Below, one piece after another: positions 12,640 through 25,500 of a DNA stretch of 64,000 nt. The translations under genes and the position numbers were made by a program. The DNA is from Ischnura elegans (lineage: Eukaryota > Arthropoda > Insecta > Odonata > Coenagrionidae). The stretch covers positions 76,457,907-76,521,906 of the forward strand of contig NC_060249.1 of assembly GCF_921293095.1 (NCBI RefSeq), given 5' to 3'. The notes under the pieces are model-generated. The model did not search any database. It saw only the letters and a program-made list of their open reading frames with translations, and had not been told where the DNA came from. How positions within the stretch are numbered: position 1 is the first letter of the stretch; each line of letters starts with the position of its first letter.

Positions 12640-13810
12640 AGGGTTCAAGAAATGACTTTACCATAAAAACCATTTTTAAACGAAGATTACGAAATAGAGT
12701 CTTCTTAAATAAAGGTACTTAATCTCATGGCAGCTTTGGTAATATAATACTAAGGTAATGAGGTAGAGAAGTATAGTCTAAAAGTTAAAAGCCCAGAGCC
12801 TAACATTCACAGTATGCTGTACTTAAAAACTCGTTAAAAAATGACACTGACCCCATTTTCCTATAGCATTATAAGAATACCAATAAATTAAATCCATGCA
12901 TCTTACACACTCTCAAAATTTGAGGTAAGAATTGAGTTTTTAAATCTAAGTCTCAATATTAGACAAATAAAATAAATATAACGCAAATAACATATTACCC
13001 TACGATACTTAAAAACATCTTCTGGAAACTAGGAGGAATAACGACTCCAACGAACCTGCAAGGTAAATTAAAAAATATTTTTGCTTTTTATGGATACTTA
13101 TTTTATGGGAAATATAAAAATATTATTCTAATTTTTTTTCAGCAAGTGCAAGTAAATTATTAGTAGCCACCAAGAGCCATACTGGTAGATAACAAACAAT
13201 GAGGAGTATATAACAAACCTTAAAAAGGCCTCTGGACTCCTACAGGTTCCATTGGAATTTTATAGAAAATTAATTTAAAGATGAACATACTTTTGCAATT
13301 TGAAAAGAAAAGGTCATGCGCGTGATGGACTCTCAAAAAATAAAGTTTAACCGAGTGGTAACATAATCTACAATCATGGCTGGACTCAGCGTGAGCTCTA
13401 TATTCTCTTCCTTTCCACTTCACGTTTTTAGACGAATGAAAATGATAAAATGCGTGAATTATGAGGATGTAAAGCAAAGTCAAAGGAAGAGAAACTTTGG
13501 TAGTAGGATTGGATATATGAATTCACAATAATGGATATACGAAGGCAAAGAAAGATTTGTCGGGTTTTCCACCATTTTTTTCATGCTCCCCAACTTTTTG
13601 AAAAGCGACTTACTCTTCATCCTCCAGGGTACCTCTGAATTAACCTTCCTCCACTTGAAACTCCGGGAGAATCTAAGATTTAACACATACTGACAATGAG
13701 TTAGTTTTCAAGTAGAGTAACAAGTACACTTTTCAAACGGTAGTTCTGTATGATAAGAAGTATTTTTAGAACTGACCACCTACAGGCTATAAATGCTAAG
13801 AGGATGAAAA
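12640..13810. other. Unassigned AT-rich DNA
   Basis: Nothing recognised; only short, chance-like frames. Confidence 0.5.
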
Positions 13811-13813
13811 TAC

Positions 13814-14166
13814 GAATGCCAAGTGCCTCTCTACACTTTTCCCAATCATCCCAATAGACATAATTTTCTATTATTTTCAATCTTTCCCCCTTAATCCCAT
13901 ACTAGATTTGGACAGATAGTCGCACAATATGCTCATCACTCCACGCCCTCTTGTCGGGTAATGTCCACAAATTTGCACAGATGGGAAAGACGCCTCTGTA
14001 GCCTAACTAGTTAAACCTTTTGGCCAAAAATCGGGAAATCCCAGTCAAGGCATTTGATCATCATAATGAATGATTTTTTTCTCAGTGGAATTTTTGCATG
14101 ATGTGTGCATTGCGGGTGATTCCGTAAAGTTTTCACAATGACTTGTCCAGGTATATAAAATAGTCA
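13814..14166 (+). repeat. SINE-bearing dispersed repeat, copy A
   Basis: This segment aligns along its length with the split copy B (14252-14328 plus 15066-15287). Shared landmarks in order are GCCAAGTGCCTCTCTAC, CCAATCATCC, CTTAATCCCATACTAG, GGACAGATAGTCGCAC, AGTCAAGGCA and CAGTGGAATTTTTGCA. From about 13991 it has a tRNA-like head with an A-box-like TGTAGCCTAACTAG; the B box is eroded in this copy but preserved in copy B. The unit upstream of the tRNA-like head also belongs to the repeat, so it may be a composite. Confidence 0.6.
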
Positions 14167-14251
14167 AGAGCAAACTCCTCTTTGTGTTCAAAGTTCGGGC
14201 TTGCTCTCCGGCTGTGGCGCAGTTCACACAAATTGGACTGCTGGTCACATA

Positions 14252-14328
14252 ATACCAACGCCAGGTGTCTCTCTACCCTTATTCCAATCATCCTAATAAA
14301 TATAATTTTACATTATTTCCACCCTTCA
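14252..14328 (+). repeat. SINE-bearing dispersed repeat, copy B, left part
   Basis: Homologous to the start of copy A (CCAGGTGTCTCTCTAC, CCAATCATCCTAATA). It stops where copy A reads CCCTTAATCCC and resumes at 15066, so the 737-bp element in between was inserted into this repeat. Confidence 0.6.
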
Positions 14329-15065
14329 CCCTTTAAGGTCCAAGGGACACATATGTCCCAAATTTTTGAAATTCTCTAAAATTAAATGAGAAGGTGTATG
14401 ATAGTAAGAATTGGTTCTATTGAAGAATAGGCTATTGGCTTCTGGTTTTAAATTCTTTTAGTGATATCCTTTAGATATCGTTGTTTCCACATTGTAAAGA
14501 ACTTTCTCTTGAAATGCTGTTTACGAAGTGAAAATTTGATAGTTTATAACAAATCAATGAGATGGTCAATGATAACAGGACTTTCGTATAAAATCGTATC
14601 CGGCTCGATTTTGTGGAAGTTCTTTATATCCATGATAAAAAGAAGAATACAATGGTAATTTCCACACTTTTAATGTCACAACTCAGCAACCGACCATGGT
14701 TTCAACACGGAAGTGTCATTTTCAAGGTGACTTAGGTGACCCTTGAAAATGACACGTGTTGAAACCATGGTCGGTTGCTGAGTTGTGACATTAAAAGTGT
14801 GGAAATTACCATTGTGTTCTTCTTTTTATCATGGAAACAGGACTTTCTTTTCATCCCTTATATGTATCCATTCTGTGGAGAGAGGACGAAAATTCCGCAT
14901 TTGTACTTTATTTTCACAGAATTAGTGTTTTTATGTCATGTGACACACACGTCCCTATGGACCATAAGGGAGCGAGAATTTTTTTGGAATTTAGGCATCA
15001 ATATTAGCATAAAAATGTATTTTGTTATGCAATCTAAAGGCTGCAATCATTATGGACCTTAAGGG
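14329..15065. mobile_element. Nonautonomous TTAA-flanked (piggyBac-like) element, 737 bp
   Basis: The ends are inverted: left CCCTTTAAGGTCCA, right (reverse complement) CCCTTAAGGTCCA. The right side is followed by TTAA (15066-15069) and the left is preceded by TTCA (14325-14328), a TTAA changed by one base. TTAA target duplication is the hallmark of piggyBac. The left end continues into the palindrome GGGACACATATGTCCC. A related inner copy lies inverted at about 14938-14970 (GGTCCATAGGGACGTGTGTG in reverse complement). No transposase is encoded. The core is the long hairpin described separately. The insertion splits repeat copy B. Confidence 0.6.
14630..14834. repeat. Near-perfect 205-bp inverted repeat (long hairpin)
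   Basis: Left arm 14630 to about 14727 and right arm about 14740-14834 are complementary over about 95 bases, with one visible mismatch (GAATACAATGG versus GAACACAATGG) and one 3-base gap. The loop is only about 12 bases. Landmarks are CCATGATAAAAAGAAGAA at the outer end and AACCGACCATGGTTTCAACA in the arm. Transcription of either strand would give a long, almost fully paired RNA. It sits in the middle of the TTAA-flanked element. Confidence 0.85.
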
Positions 15066-15287
15066 TTAATCCCATGCTGAATTTGGACCACTAGTCGCAC
15101 CATCACAAATTTCCATAGAGGGGAATGACGACTCTTAACCACACGACCGGAAATGGGGAGAACTGGGGTCGAATCCCGTTCAAGGCAAATGATTTCCTCT
15201 CTGTGGAATTTTACGCACAATGTTTTCATTGCTGGTATCTCCGTGATGTTTTCACCGTGGCCAGTCCCGGTATAATTTAAAACTTCC
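15066..15287 (+). repeat. SINE-bearing dispersed repeat, copy B, right part
   Basis: Resumes at TTAATCCCATGCTGAATTTGG after the inserted element. It carries a tRNA-like head with a clear B box, GGTCGAATCCC (15167-15177), followed by the family body (GTTCAAGGCAAATGATT, CTGTGGAATTTTACGCA, CCAGTCCCGGTATAA). This is the better preserved of the two tRNA-like heads. Confidence 0.65.
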
Positions 15288-15289
15288 AA

Positions 15290-17795
15290 TACAACTAAGC
15301 GTTGCACCAGTTACATCATCGAATACAAGGGGACTACATAGATGAGGCCCAATTCCATCCCATTGAAGGCTGAATTCTGTTGCCACTTCGGTTGCATTTA
15401 AATCGGCTTTCAAAAATGTCCGCGTCACGGTGCGATCCACTTTATTCTCAATATTTTGCAGCATTATATTTTTTATTGCGAGGAATATCAATGAAAAGTT
15501 TGGAATTTTATGTACCACACCGTCATGTGCATAAGTTCCGAATAACATCCATAACTATACTTTTCTCCCCTTGAAACTCTTATCATTTTGCCCGTCAGCG
15601 TGGCGATTTTTAAACCCATTTAAATGCGCGATAAGTGACAACATATTTAGAGGCCGACTTGAGGATCCTTTTTTGTAAAATTCGTGCCCGACTACCCAGC
15701 GAAGCGTTTTGGATATGACGATCATTCCGCTATTGAGATAAATTTGGTTGCGATTCGCTTGACGAACCCAAAGCAAACGCGAGCGGAGATAGAGGAAACA
15801 CACTCCGTTGAACGACGTATGCATAGTGAATCAGGGCGTTAGCGTTTATCGGCAAAGGTGAAGGGAAGTTCTCCCCCACGCCTTCATCGGTTAGGATGAG
15901 GGCAGCAAAGGAAACTCATCAGGAGAACGGAAGGATTTAGATGCGGAGAAGAGCGTGGGTGGAACATAACGCTGAAGGGGAACGTTTAGGAAACGAGGGA
16001 TTAGGATAAGCAAGGTAGGAAGATCCACACAAGGCATTAATAACACAAATGCATTGTGCGTTGCTTTCCCTGCGTTCAATTTACGTGAAAATGTCTGGAG
16101 ATTCTGAATGGGTGATGTCTTTCATATGCTTTAGCGACGTTTGCTGGTCAAACGAGTGGAGTGAGTATTGGGGAGAAAACATTTTCTCCATGATAGCGAT
16201 TAAGTCAAATATCTCAGATTTACGATAGCTTCAAATCCATTGTGAGGAACACGTGTGATGTACATACACTCGTATTTATACACGTTTGTTTATTTTCGTT
16301 TATTACTTATACACTCATACATTCATGTCAGAGCTGAAAAGAAACTAGGATTCGTTAGGCTTGTTGTGGGATGGTCATCGGACGAAAAAGTGAAAAAAGA
16401 ATTGCTAGGTTGCAAATTTAACACTTACAAAATTAATTTTTATTAATCCTATCCATTGTCAATCAAATTTGTAAATTATATAAAAAAATGTCATGGGTAT
16501 GAATCATTCTTGGTGGAATTATTTTCTCACTCACAAAGTGAAGTTGTCACAAAAGATGTTTCACTTCATCTTCTCCTCTAAAGGCAGGAGGAAGAGGTTT
16601 ATAACATTTTCGTAGGGACGCAGGTCTAAAAACCGCACGGCTAGAGTTCAAGTTTTAGGGTTGTTTTAATTCTGCACTTCAACCAAAAGGATGGTTTACA
16701 TAGCTGGGGGAGCGGAGGTCTATAAATACAGGTCTGTATTTCGTGTGAAGACGGCAGTTTAAATATTTCATAGTAGCTTATAGTTACCTTTAGAGCTGGT
16801 TTTTATAATATCTAGTTGGTGGTAACAATAAGTAGATATAGCCTTCAGCTTTACCTGGCGGTGGCTTAACGCTCTGGTTAACTTGAATAGAATAGGGAAT
16901 GCAATACTAGCGGAGTAAGCAAGTATACACGGCGTGGATTGTTAAAGGAGGATTTTCTCTCGTTTCAAGCTAGAATACTTCAGGCCAAAGGATCTTTCAT
17001 GAGAAGTGCACCATCTAACGCCGAAAACGCTCTTTAGTCCCTTTCCCCGGCATAGTGTGTGTCTCCAAGGACGCTGGTAGGGCTCCGTGTTGAATTTTCA
17101 GGGGAGTGAGGGCAAAGAGGGAGACTTTGTGAATGACGAAAACTGGAAAAGGAGGAAGACGACGTGATTCCAGCCTCCTTTCAGATGCCTCGTGAATTAA
17201 TTAGACTTCAGCGCTGGCGCACTCGTACCCCGGCGTGGAGATTGGAGATCCCCGCTCTTGCAGGCTTGGCTCCATCTCCCCCTTGGCACCGGTGTAAGCG
17301 CCATTCTCAAACAGGGCTGAGCGCTTCGTGAACGGGTGCCCGCACAATTTCTCGGCATGAATACCTTCTGATGCCGAAAAGATCGATATTTATCATAAAA
17401 ATACGACGAAGTTTACGTTAGGTTATTCACAAGTATAGCGTGTTAATACCTAGTCTGAATGCGTGTAACTGACCATTGCAAGATAATATGGGTTAATTGT
17501 AACACAGAGAGACTTAGGTGTTTTTATTGAGGTCCACATTAACTCAATAACATTGGCAGGAAAATTGTATTTTGAGTCCAATATAGTCAAATCCAATAAT
17601 ACCTATACTGTGGAGAGTTTATGGTACCATGGAATAATTTTTGATGCTTCAAATATTTCATATCTTAATGATCATCGACAAAATTGTAGAACAATTAGAA
17701 TACAAGAACATCAACTGGAACGCGATTTGTTAATGATAATATTGAATGATATGATTTTTGTTTTTTTTTTCCCTCGGCGAACAATGTTTTTCAAG
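15290..17795. other. Unassigned DNA with two GC-richer pockets
   Basis: GC-richer pockets at about 15590-16090 and 16960-17350 contain no supportable exon. The second includes short CG-rich blocks (for example near 17210-17330) that could be conserved noncoding sequence. No repeat family recognised. Confidence 0.4.
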
Positions 17796-17796
17796 C

Positions 17797-17882
17797 GAAG
17801 TTTTCTCAAGTTTGCACTGGGTCAGATTCTCCATGTCCATGACATGGAGGACCTGACCCGGTGCGAAACCCGAGAAAACTTC
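17797..17882. repeat. Foldback of two 41-base arms with a 3-base loop
   Basis: Arms 17797-17837 and 17841-17882 pair with about 80-85% identity: GAAGTTTTCTCAAGTTTGCA against GAAGTTTTCTCGGGTTTCGC in reverse complement, then GGGTCAG and CTCCATGTC. It may be an inverted dimer of a dispersed repeat or a decayed MITE. The arms differ more than those at 14630-14834, so it is older. Confidence 0.7.
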
Positions 17883-17889
17883 ACTGCGA

Positions 17890-19430
17890 TGATATTAAAT
17901 GTTTGTGAGTCATCTCTATGAGATAAAAACCCATAGAAATGTAGATAAAACCTTAGGAGGAACCTCCAGTACTGGCATAAATTTTTGCAGAACATACGGT
18001 TACGAGGTAAAAAGTAGACGTTTTACATCGTATATATTATGCAATTTTGAGTTTTTCCCATGTACTTCGACCATATACCTTTGCGATAGACGACTTCTAA
18101 CTCTGACCCAATTGATGTGACCATTGTGTACCGCCTGAGGTATAAATTAGTGGACTGAAAGCTCCAGAGGAATAGCGAAAATGAGTTCAATATCGTAGCG
18201 CTTCTCTTATCTTTGCTCAGGTAGATTTTATATGCAAATGCATGAAACAAACCTCCAAAGTTCAAGCATGAGTCAATTGAATGGATAAAATATCGCCAAT
18301 AAACTCAGTTTACGTTAGCAGTTAGAGTAAAAAAGGAGGCATAAAGGCCTGAGGTCATAATTGAGACCAGCATACTCATAAATCTCAATCTTTGGTCTTG
18401 GAAGCACTTTTAGTTTTCCATTTTATTCTATTTTTCGTGAAAGCGGCTTTTGTTGCGTTGTAAATCTGTTATGTGTAATCAAGAACTTACTTCGAAATGT
18501 TGGCAGCATTATAGTGATACTTCATGAACAAACACATTTATCATCTAGGATTATTTTTCGACTGAAATAGCCCTTTAAAATTACTTACCCTAGAAGGCTG
18601 GCGTAGTAATCACCTGTTGCTGAGTTAGCTTTTAAGATTTCCTTGGTATAAGAATTCTATTCATGGAGTTTTATAAACTTGCTGTTTACAATATTTGCCA
18701 TTTATTAAGTGTGACGAGTGTAATAAATCAATTGATGATTCCGTAAAGCTTTTACACCGAGCTAAGTCAATTTACTTATTCTGAAAATTTGTCCATTCCC
18801 ACATATTGTATGTTATCTATTTTAAAGATGTCTGTAAATCTAGGCAAAACATCGGATCGAAAATGTATGCACATTTTATGGCAAAAAAACATCCCAAAAT
18901 CCAAATAGAATGCGATTGTATTGAACTTGGCTTATCAAATTTGATAGGCAAGAAATAATTTTTAAGGGTAAGTATTAAAATATTGATGCGAGATAGAAGC
19001 AAACCCGTCCAGGATCACTAACAGCACGGTCAAATCATGACAAAGTTAGAATATATTATTTTAAGCTTCTAATTTTAAAATCTGAATTGAAATGGATTTC
19101 GAGTTACACTGAGAAATAAATTGTGAGACCTGTGTAATATGCATCATAATTGGATGAAATAGCTTTTAGTGATATGTGTTGTAAGAGTCGTTGAGGTTAT
19201 AGCGTGATGTGTTTTACAATGGCAGTAAAATACATACCAACTGTAATTGAATAAATCTTTAACCGAAATAGTGAGCAGTGGACATATGCTAAACTTGTAT
19301 ATATTATTGGTAACTTAAGTCATATCAGTAAAATAGCCCATAGAGCATTCTGGCGTATATTTGGATCATTTTTTTTCATTTTGAGCATATTGTTCCAATT
19401 AAATAATGTTTTACTTGGAATAATTTTTGA
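17890..19430. other. Unassigned AT-rich DNA
   Basis: Nothing recognised. Confidence 0.5.
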
Positions 19431-19435
19431 TGGAC

Positions 19436-19800
19436 TCATCTCAATGTGATGTGGCGTGCATCAGTGAGTTTAAAAGGATAGCTCATCACCCGTCGTTTTG
19501 GGCCTCTAAGGGTTGAACATAGTGGATTCCGCGATTGCCCTGATCTCGTGGCACGTGATATACGGGAAGTGAACCATGAAGTGTGTCGCAAATATTCATG
19601 ATCCCGCGGCGGCGGAAAAAAATCGGCAACAAGCACTCTCGCCGAGAATGGGGTCGATGAGCCCGGGGATATCCACGTGCGAACCCCGCTCAAGCGGAGC
19701 CTACGGAGCCGATTACCTTTAAGGGCTCTAGCAGCCACTCGGCCTCCGCTCTCGACGAAATTCACATGAAGTGGCTGCGGAGGATAAAAAGGTAGGTACC
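19436..19800 (-). other. GC-rich island with a 109-codon open frame; possible SINE-like or exon remnant
   Basis: The segment is much richer in G+C and CpG than its flanks. The minus strand holds an open frame of 109 codons, arginine- and serine-rich, with no family resemblance. The same strand includes GGCCGAGTGGCTGCTAGAGC and, further on, GAGCGGGGTTCG, which loosely recall tRNA A- and B-box elements. I cannot decide between a tRNA-derived repeat and a chance frame in GC-rich DNA. Confidence 0.25.
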
Positions 19801-22440
19801 AGACCCAGGCAAAAACTCAAAAGGCCGTCAAAGGGACAAGAATGGGACGGAAATAGGTAATGATTTTTAGGTTTTCTTAGTTCTCGATATAATTTCAAAA
19901 TTTATCAAGTTGTTGTAATGAATCTATTCATTGAGTGTTAGTTATAAATCGAGTAAAATTGAGCGGACTAATTGTAACGATTGATTTTTCAGTAATTTTT
20001 TCTGGAAACGATAACTCTTTACGAAATGCAATTTTTATTTGTAATTTACCCCTCATGATGAAAGAGGAATGGCTACTTTCGTTGTAATCTTTACTTTCTC
20101 GTAAGCGGCGATTACTTTTCTGATTTCACTGATTTACCTAGGCATATAGATAACTAGAGCCCCTGAGTACCATAATTTGTTTGCTTAGGTTCAGCCACTC
20201 CTACGTTGTAGCCAACTTATTATGGGTACAGAAGGTGACACCCATTATATTTTTGCAACGGTTATAATAGAATGTATCGCACGTGAAATGCAATGAGTAA
20301 TTTCTATGACTCAAATAGTCCACTTTTTTCTGCAATATTCGTCATTTGCGATGTTGTCTTTATAGTGGATATCTTATAAGATGTTATTGTAACTGCGACT
20401 GCAATTTAACTGATTACTTTTCAAAATCAGTAATTTGTACTGGTTTATGATGACTTTTTCGTGAAGTTGCTGTAATTGAGCCCAGTAATATTTACTCAGT
20501 ACTTTAACCAACTCTGTACATTTTGCACTCTAGAGGTGAGCAATAAGTATTGACTTTTGAGCCACAAACGGAATGATCTCATGTTTAACAAGAATAACAG
20601 AGACTTATTATTTACGATAATTATTCTAATTAATTTCTACGAAATATAAATACTGAAGGTGTTTTTCCATCATTTACATTATTTGAAAAATTTATGTCAA
20701 TATATAATAAATATGTTTGCATAACACAATTACGAAAATTTATATATTGTTTAAATAAAAATATACTCATAAAACGGTAGAAACTGTGGAAAATCCCAGA
20801 GTAAAATGATTAAAATACAACTTTTGGATAAAAAATGGAAAAAAATATGCTCATGTAAAGAGGATCTCTTAGTTTGTGTAACACGCCTTATAAATAGATT
20901 GCTGATTTGAGTGATCTAAATTTTTCTTGAAAATTCAAGTACTGGGTTGATAAAGTACTACCACCGCACTTTCATTGCATTGGCAATTTAAAAATTGCAT
21001 TAAAGTCAATACTAAAAGTTATGTCCAGTACCTTTGTTGAGTTTGCGGCATCATAAACATTACTCCATGTAAAGAAAACCTAAATGTCTGAAGAATGAAA
21101 TTGCAATATAGTTCAGATTAATATATGAATACACCTTTTAATTTCGCCACGATAATTATAAATATCTACTGAAAGAAACAGCTAATTATGGATATGAGGG
21201 AGATATGTATAAAGATGATATATCACAACAAATTAAAAAGTAGGAACTTACAAGAAAGGGTGAAAAATTAATTAATTATAAATATATTAATACTGCTTTT
21301 ACAGGCAATTGCACCTGGATAAATTATTTTTCAGAAGATCCACAATAAAATTCATTCAAAACAACAACCATGCAGGCGCAAAATATGTTCCAATTGAAAG
21401 AAGGAGGCTAAGACACTCAAGACAAGGGGTCATTCACCTCTGATCTATGAGGTAATCCCGGAAAAAAATGCTTTTTCATGGGGACGTTGAACTACACTAG
21501 TAGGCAATGACAATGTGATTAATATTCAGTACTTCCGCCGCGAAATAGGATGCTATTCTGAGAACGCGTCGGTTGCTTTTGTGAAAACAAGGCTTATGTG
21601 GGCACATGGTTCCTCTGAGTTCACACTCCCAGTCCTTACGTTTTCTTTATTGGCACAAATAATCACGAAAGCTTGAACATATACACTCCGAAATTCACCT
21701 ATTAATTTCGTTCCTATTAATTTCTTCGGTTACACTTGAGATATTTAGAGATAATCCTAAACGTGAAAAGCAAGGACTCCCGTCGGAGAATTAAAGGGAA
21801 CCTAAATTTTATTCTTAGAAATTATTCACCTTCTCTATGCAAGGAACAACAAATGTGAGCATAAGTGGATATATGGTAAGGTCGCTCGGAAAAATGTTCC
21901 TGATTTCAGATGTCGTAAGAAAAACATCCAAATGATTAAAAGTAACCGGAATCGATCGGAATTCAGATAGAACTTTCCCTCGGTTGATGCGAAAAAGTTC
22001 TACACTTACAGTCATCTTAATGTGAAAAGAATTAAGAGTAAAATATAAGGGATAAAGAACGCAAAGGGTGACCCATGACATAATCCATGCTAATAATAGC
22101 TGCACTCGCTAAGACGTCCAATTGGATGTTTTAATTTATCCTTTGCTCTATCCCTCCTATTTTTACCTTTGAACAGAATTTTATAAGCTAACCTTGCATG
22201 AATGAACTTATTTGAATTATTAACCGATGGTTAATTATTCTTTCTAGATTGTGTATTTGTGCTCCAGCCTTGCGATACATGGTGTGATGCATTCTTTGTG
22301 GGGATAATTTCAGGTGGATCCATGTGCACCTTTCTTTATTATGTTCTTCGATTGACCATCTTGAGGGTGAACGAGGGTCAATACACGTTGAATGCTGGAG
22401 ATTAGCTAGTTCTTCTAAAAAATATCATGAAGACCACAAT
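19800..22440. other. Unassigned AT-rich DNA
   Basis: No gene or element recognised. A weak inverted pair (GTACCATAAT ... TTATGGGTAC, about 20168-20229) is within chance expectation for this composition. Confidence 0.5.
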
Positions 22441-22553
22441 AATTGCCATGGAAGACATTACCCTGGACACGCAGACGTAGTTCGGGCCTTTGGCTTTCCA
22501 AGCCACTGCAGGGACCACTACTTTATCCAGGTTCCTTGTTTCCCATGGCAATT
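22441..22553. repeat. Imperfect long hairpin, about 113 bases
   Basis: Outer stem: AATTGCCATGGAAGACATTA (22441-22460) against AATTGCCATGGGAAACAAGG in reverse complement (ending at 22553), continuing to a CCTGG/CCAGG pair. Inner stems: GTAGT/ACTAC and GGCTT/AAGCC around a TCC loop. The nested, ordered pairing makes a rod of roughly 50 base pairs with bulges. It could be a small foldback element or a microRNA-precursor-like structure. No coding sequence is implied. Confidence 0.6.
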
Positions 22554-25500
22554 TACCGAAGTTTATCGCGGTAGGTATTAGACTCTCACGCTCCATCAAG
22601 TATGCCAACTCTAGGGAATATAGGCTTCCAACAAGCTAGTGATGCTTGTGCTAAAGCCGGGCATTACGATAGGTGAGGTATCTTTTTAAGCATGGAATTT
22701 CTAGTCGGTAGAAGAATAATTATGAGGATTCATACAGTGTCGTCCCTAGGGCATTATGTCACCAAATGTGGAGATAAAATTTTAGTTTAAACAGGTAAGC
22801 AATGGTAGTTTTGTTAAAATTCACTCTTTAAAATTGTTTTATTATTAACGTTTTTTTCTAAATACAAAGTTCCATATCAAATAAGAAATTTAATCGGTAC
22901 AACCAATTCCAAAATTTTTTATAAGCCCTGGGAATGTGAGTGCATCCCGGTTCACCCACCCCCCTCCCGGCGCCCATGTTTCTAACCAGCCGCGTTAACG
23001 GCAGTGAAATCACAATGATTTCCATGGGAAAGCATACACAATTCAATTTAACCTTATTCGCATATTGCTCTTATTGTATTAGGTTGATATTAATATACAT
23101 GCATTCTTAGAGAATGTTTCATATAGCAATAGTCTTAGATTGTAGCAGCGATGGCATGCTGAGAGAGGTATCATTCAGGTTGCGACCTCGAAAATATGCC
23201 AACAAACGACGGCCACATGCTATCTCTCCACCACCTGAACACGATAGCAGGTGACCCGGTGAAATTTATGCACATAGTATACGGGTGTCGCGGCAGCTCA
23301 GAAAATATTATATATCCTTTAGGGACTTAGATTTATGGTAAATTAAGATGTTAAAGTTGATACAACATTGAAGAACAATCTGCGAACTTCACCGATTAAA
23401 AACCTATGTCGAATACATGAACAGCAAATAGAGATAACGCTCATTTGGTAAGTGCTATCATACAATTTCCACTCCGTTAAGACCGTTCTCGCAAATGTTC
23501 CTGAACTTGAGTACATTGAGAGAGTATCCAGACCTTTGAAAAAAAATAATAAAAAAGTATTCATGGCACTCCCACTGCATGTCACGGATGTTGCTTCGAG
23601 GAGACTTTTCATAGTAGGTAAATATGAAGCTGAATTGGATGCGAAGTAAGCATATATTTCACAGTTCTAACTACAATAACAATACACTGATACTAATGGG
23701 AATTTTTAATATGGAAATGCGTAACAACAACAAACAGGCAATTAAGAATGTTTAAATAATATGGAGATCACATTACAACATTTCTCTTGATACGTATGAA
23801 CCATTTTCAATGAAAATAACCCATATTCGAAACTCAATAATCACCAGATGCCCCACTCGTAACAATAAATTGTGCGTTCAAAAACTCAACTCTTGGGGTG
23901 AGTATTGCGAGTATCTGACGCTTTTCTCGCCCGCTTTCGAGCGCAACTCCACTCGAAAAAACTACGACCGGCATCAACAGAGCTATATTCATTCACTTGA
24001 TTGCCCAGTTTGCGCGAGCAGCACACATAAACATTCGCAAAAAATAATGGCTGTATGGGAGAACCTAGGGGCTGTAAAAGTTTTTCGGAGATCGAGCCGA
24101 GTAGAAAGACCTTTGCTAGGGATTCAGGAGCCGTTAAAATTCATACCAGGGCAGAATGCTTTTATTTCTCTCCTTCGCGGGCCAGCTCTCTCGCCCACTG
24201 TATGCGCATTGTAAACCCCCATTGCGCCGCCTGCGAGGCGGCAGTGCAACTGCTCTCCGGAGTGGAAGCCTTATTGCGGCGCTTGAGGGCACAGGATGGA
24301 AATAGGCCGACCGACATTGCCGCTCCAGGCTTTGAAGTGGAGGTAGAAGGAGCGACTTTTGCAATTGGAAATTGCCCACCGCGAGGTTGCGAAAGCAATG
24401 TACGGCCCTTCACGAACTAACTTGATATGAAGAAGATGGTGATAATTGGGAAGCGGAACCGAGCAGGTGACAACTTGAAAACCATGTTGCGACGAGATGG
24501 AAGCGGACAGAGTTTGCTTGTATTTTTTAGGATCTTTGTATGCTAAGGACATTCTGCATCTTCGTTATTTGATTAACATTGAAATTTTTAATTTATCTTG
24601 TTGGTATTATATTATAGGAATTCATCAAAAGCTGTGCGATGCTAAATTTGGACCTTGAATTCAACTATAACGAAGTCTTAGGTGCACAAAAGATAAGGGT
24701 ATGAGAGTGTACGTAACTCCTCAAATTTTCAAAGCATTTTCAACTACTAAAGTGAAATAATTCTTGATACCACTTTCGTTTACTACAATTCTAAGTCAAC
24801 CACTAAGTCATTCATAGTCAGCAAAGATACAGGACCACCTCCGTTCACTCCATTTCTCCTTCAATAGTCAACTGAGAATTTAAGAGAATAATTATAATTT
24901 TAACAATTTAGGAATCTCGCACTATATACATATAAAACTAGTGGTAAAGAAGTCAATTCGTTAGGTATTTTATAATTAAAAGTACTTGTTAATGAATATT
25001 AATTTTCAGAATTTTAGTAGATTGAAAATCTAATTAAGTTATGAAAATTGCATTATTTTAAACTGAATCTTTTTTAATAATAACTTTAAGCACGAATTTA
25101 AATAAATAAATCCATAATGCATCCATTCAAACATATTTTAATATGGTAAAATTAAATCTAGAAATCCTTTCAGCTTGGAAGTCTCATTTTTCCCTTGTGT
25201 TTCTGGCTTTTCTGTAGCATCACTTAATCTTTGTAATCTATAATTGAGTTTTTAGGAAGAATAGGAGCTCCCAAACGGTAATAATTGAGATTTATAGTAC
25301 TTCTTCATTTCTGTTGGGGTGGGTATCAACGAAACATTGAAGTATTCATAAGATAACACTGTTAAAGCAGGAATTGAATAAAATGCAGGTGCCTACGAAC
25401 GCATATTCTTTCATGATGATCACAGAAAGGGGTAGAAAAAGAAGAAATTTTTACCTCGAGCTTAGCATGAAAATGTATTCCTTTGTTCCATGAAATATTA

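Noticed and set aside
19436-19765. 109-codon minus-strand frame as a protein
   Set aside because: Composition follows the GC-rich DNA and no family motif is seen; kept only as an unassigned island.
20168-20229. Inverted pair GTACCATAAT / TTATGGGTAC as a foldback element
   Set aside because: Only about ten bases with a long spacer; expected by chance in AT-rich DNA.
24055-24420. 121-codon open frame in a GC-rich island as a possible gene
   Set aside because: Several overlapping frames on both strands are open in the same GC-rich stretch, none has a recognisable domain, and no splice context is evident.
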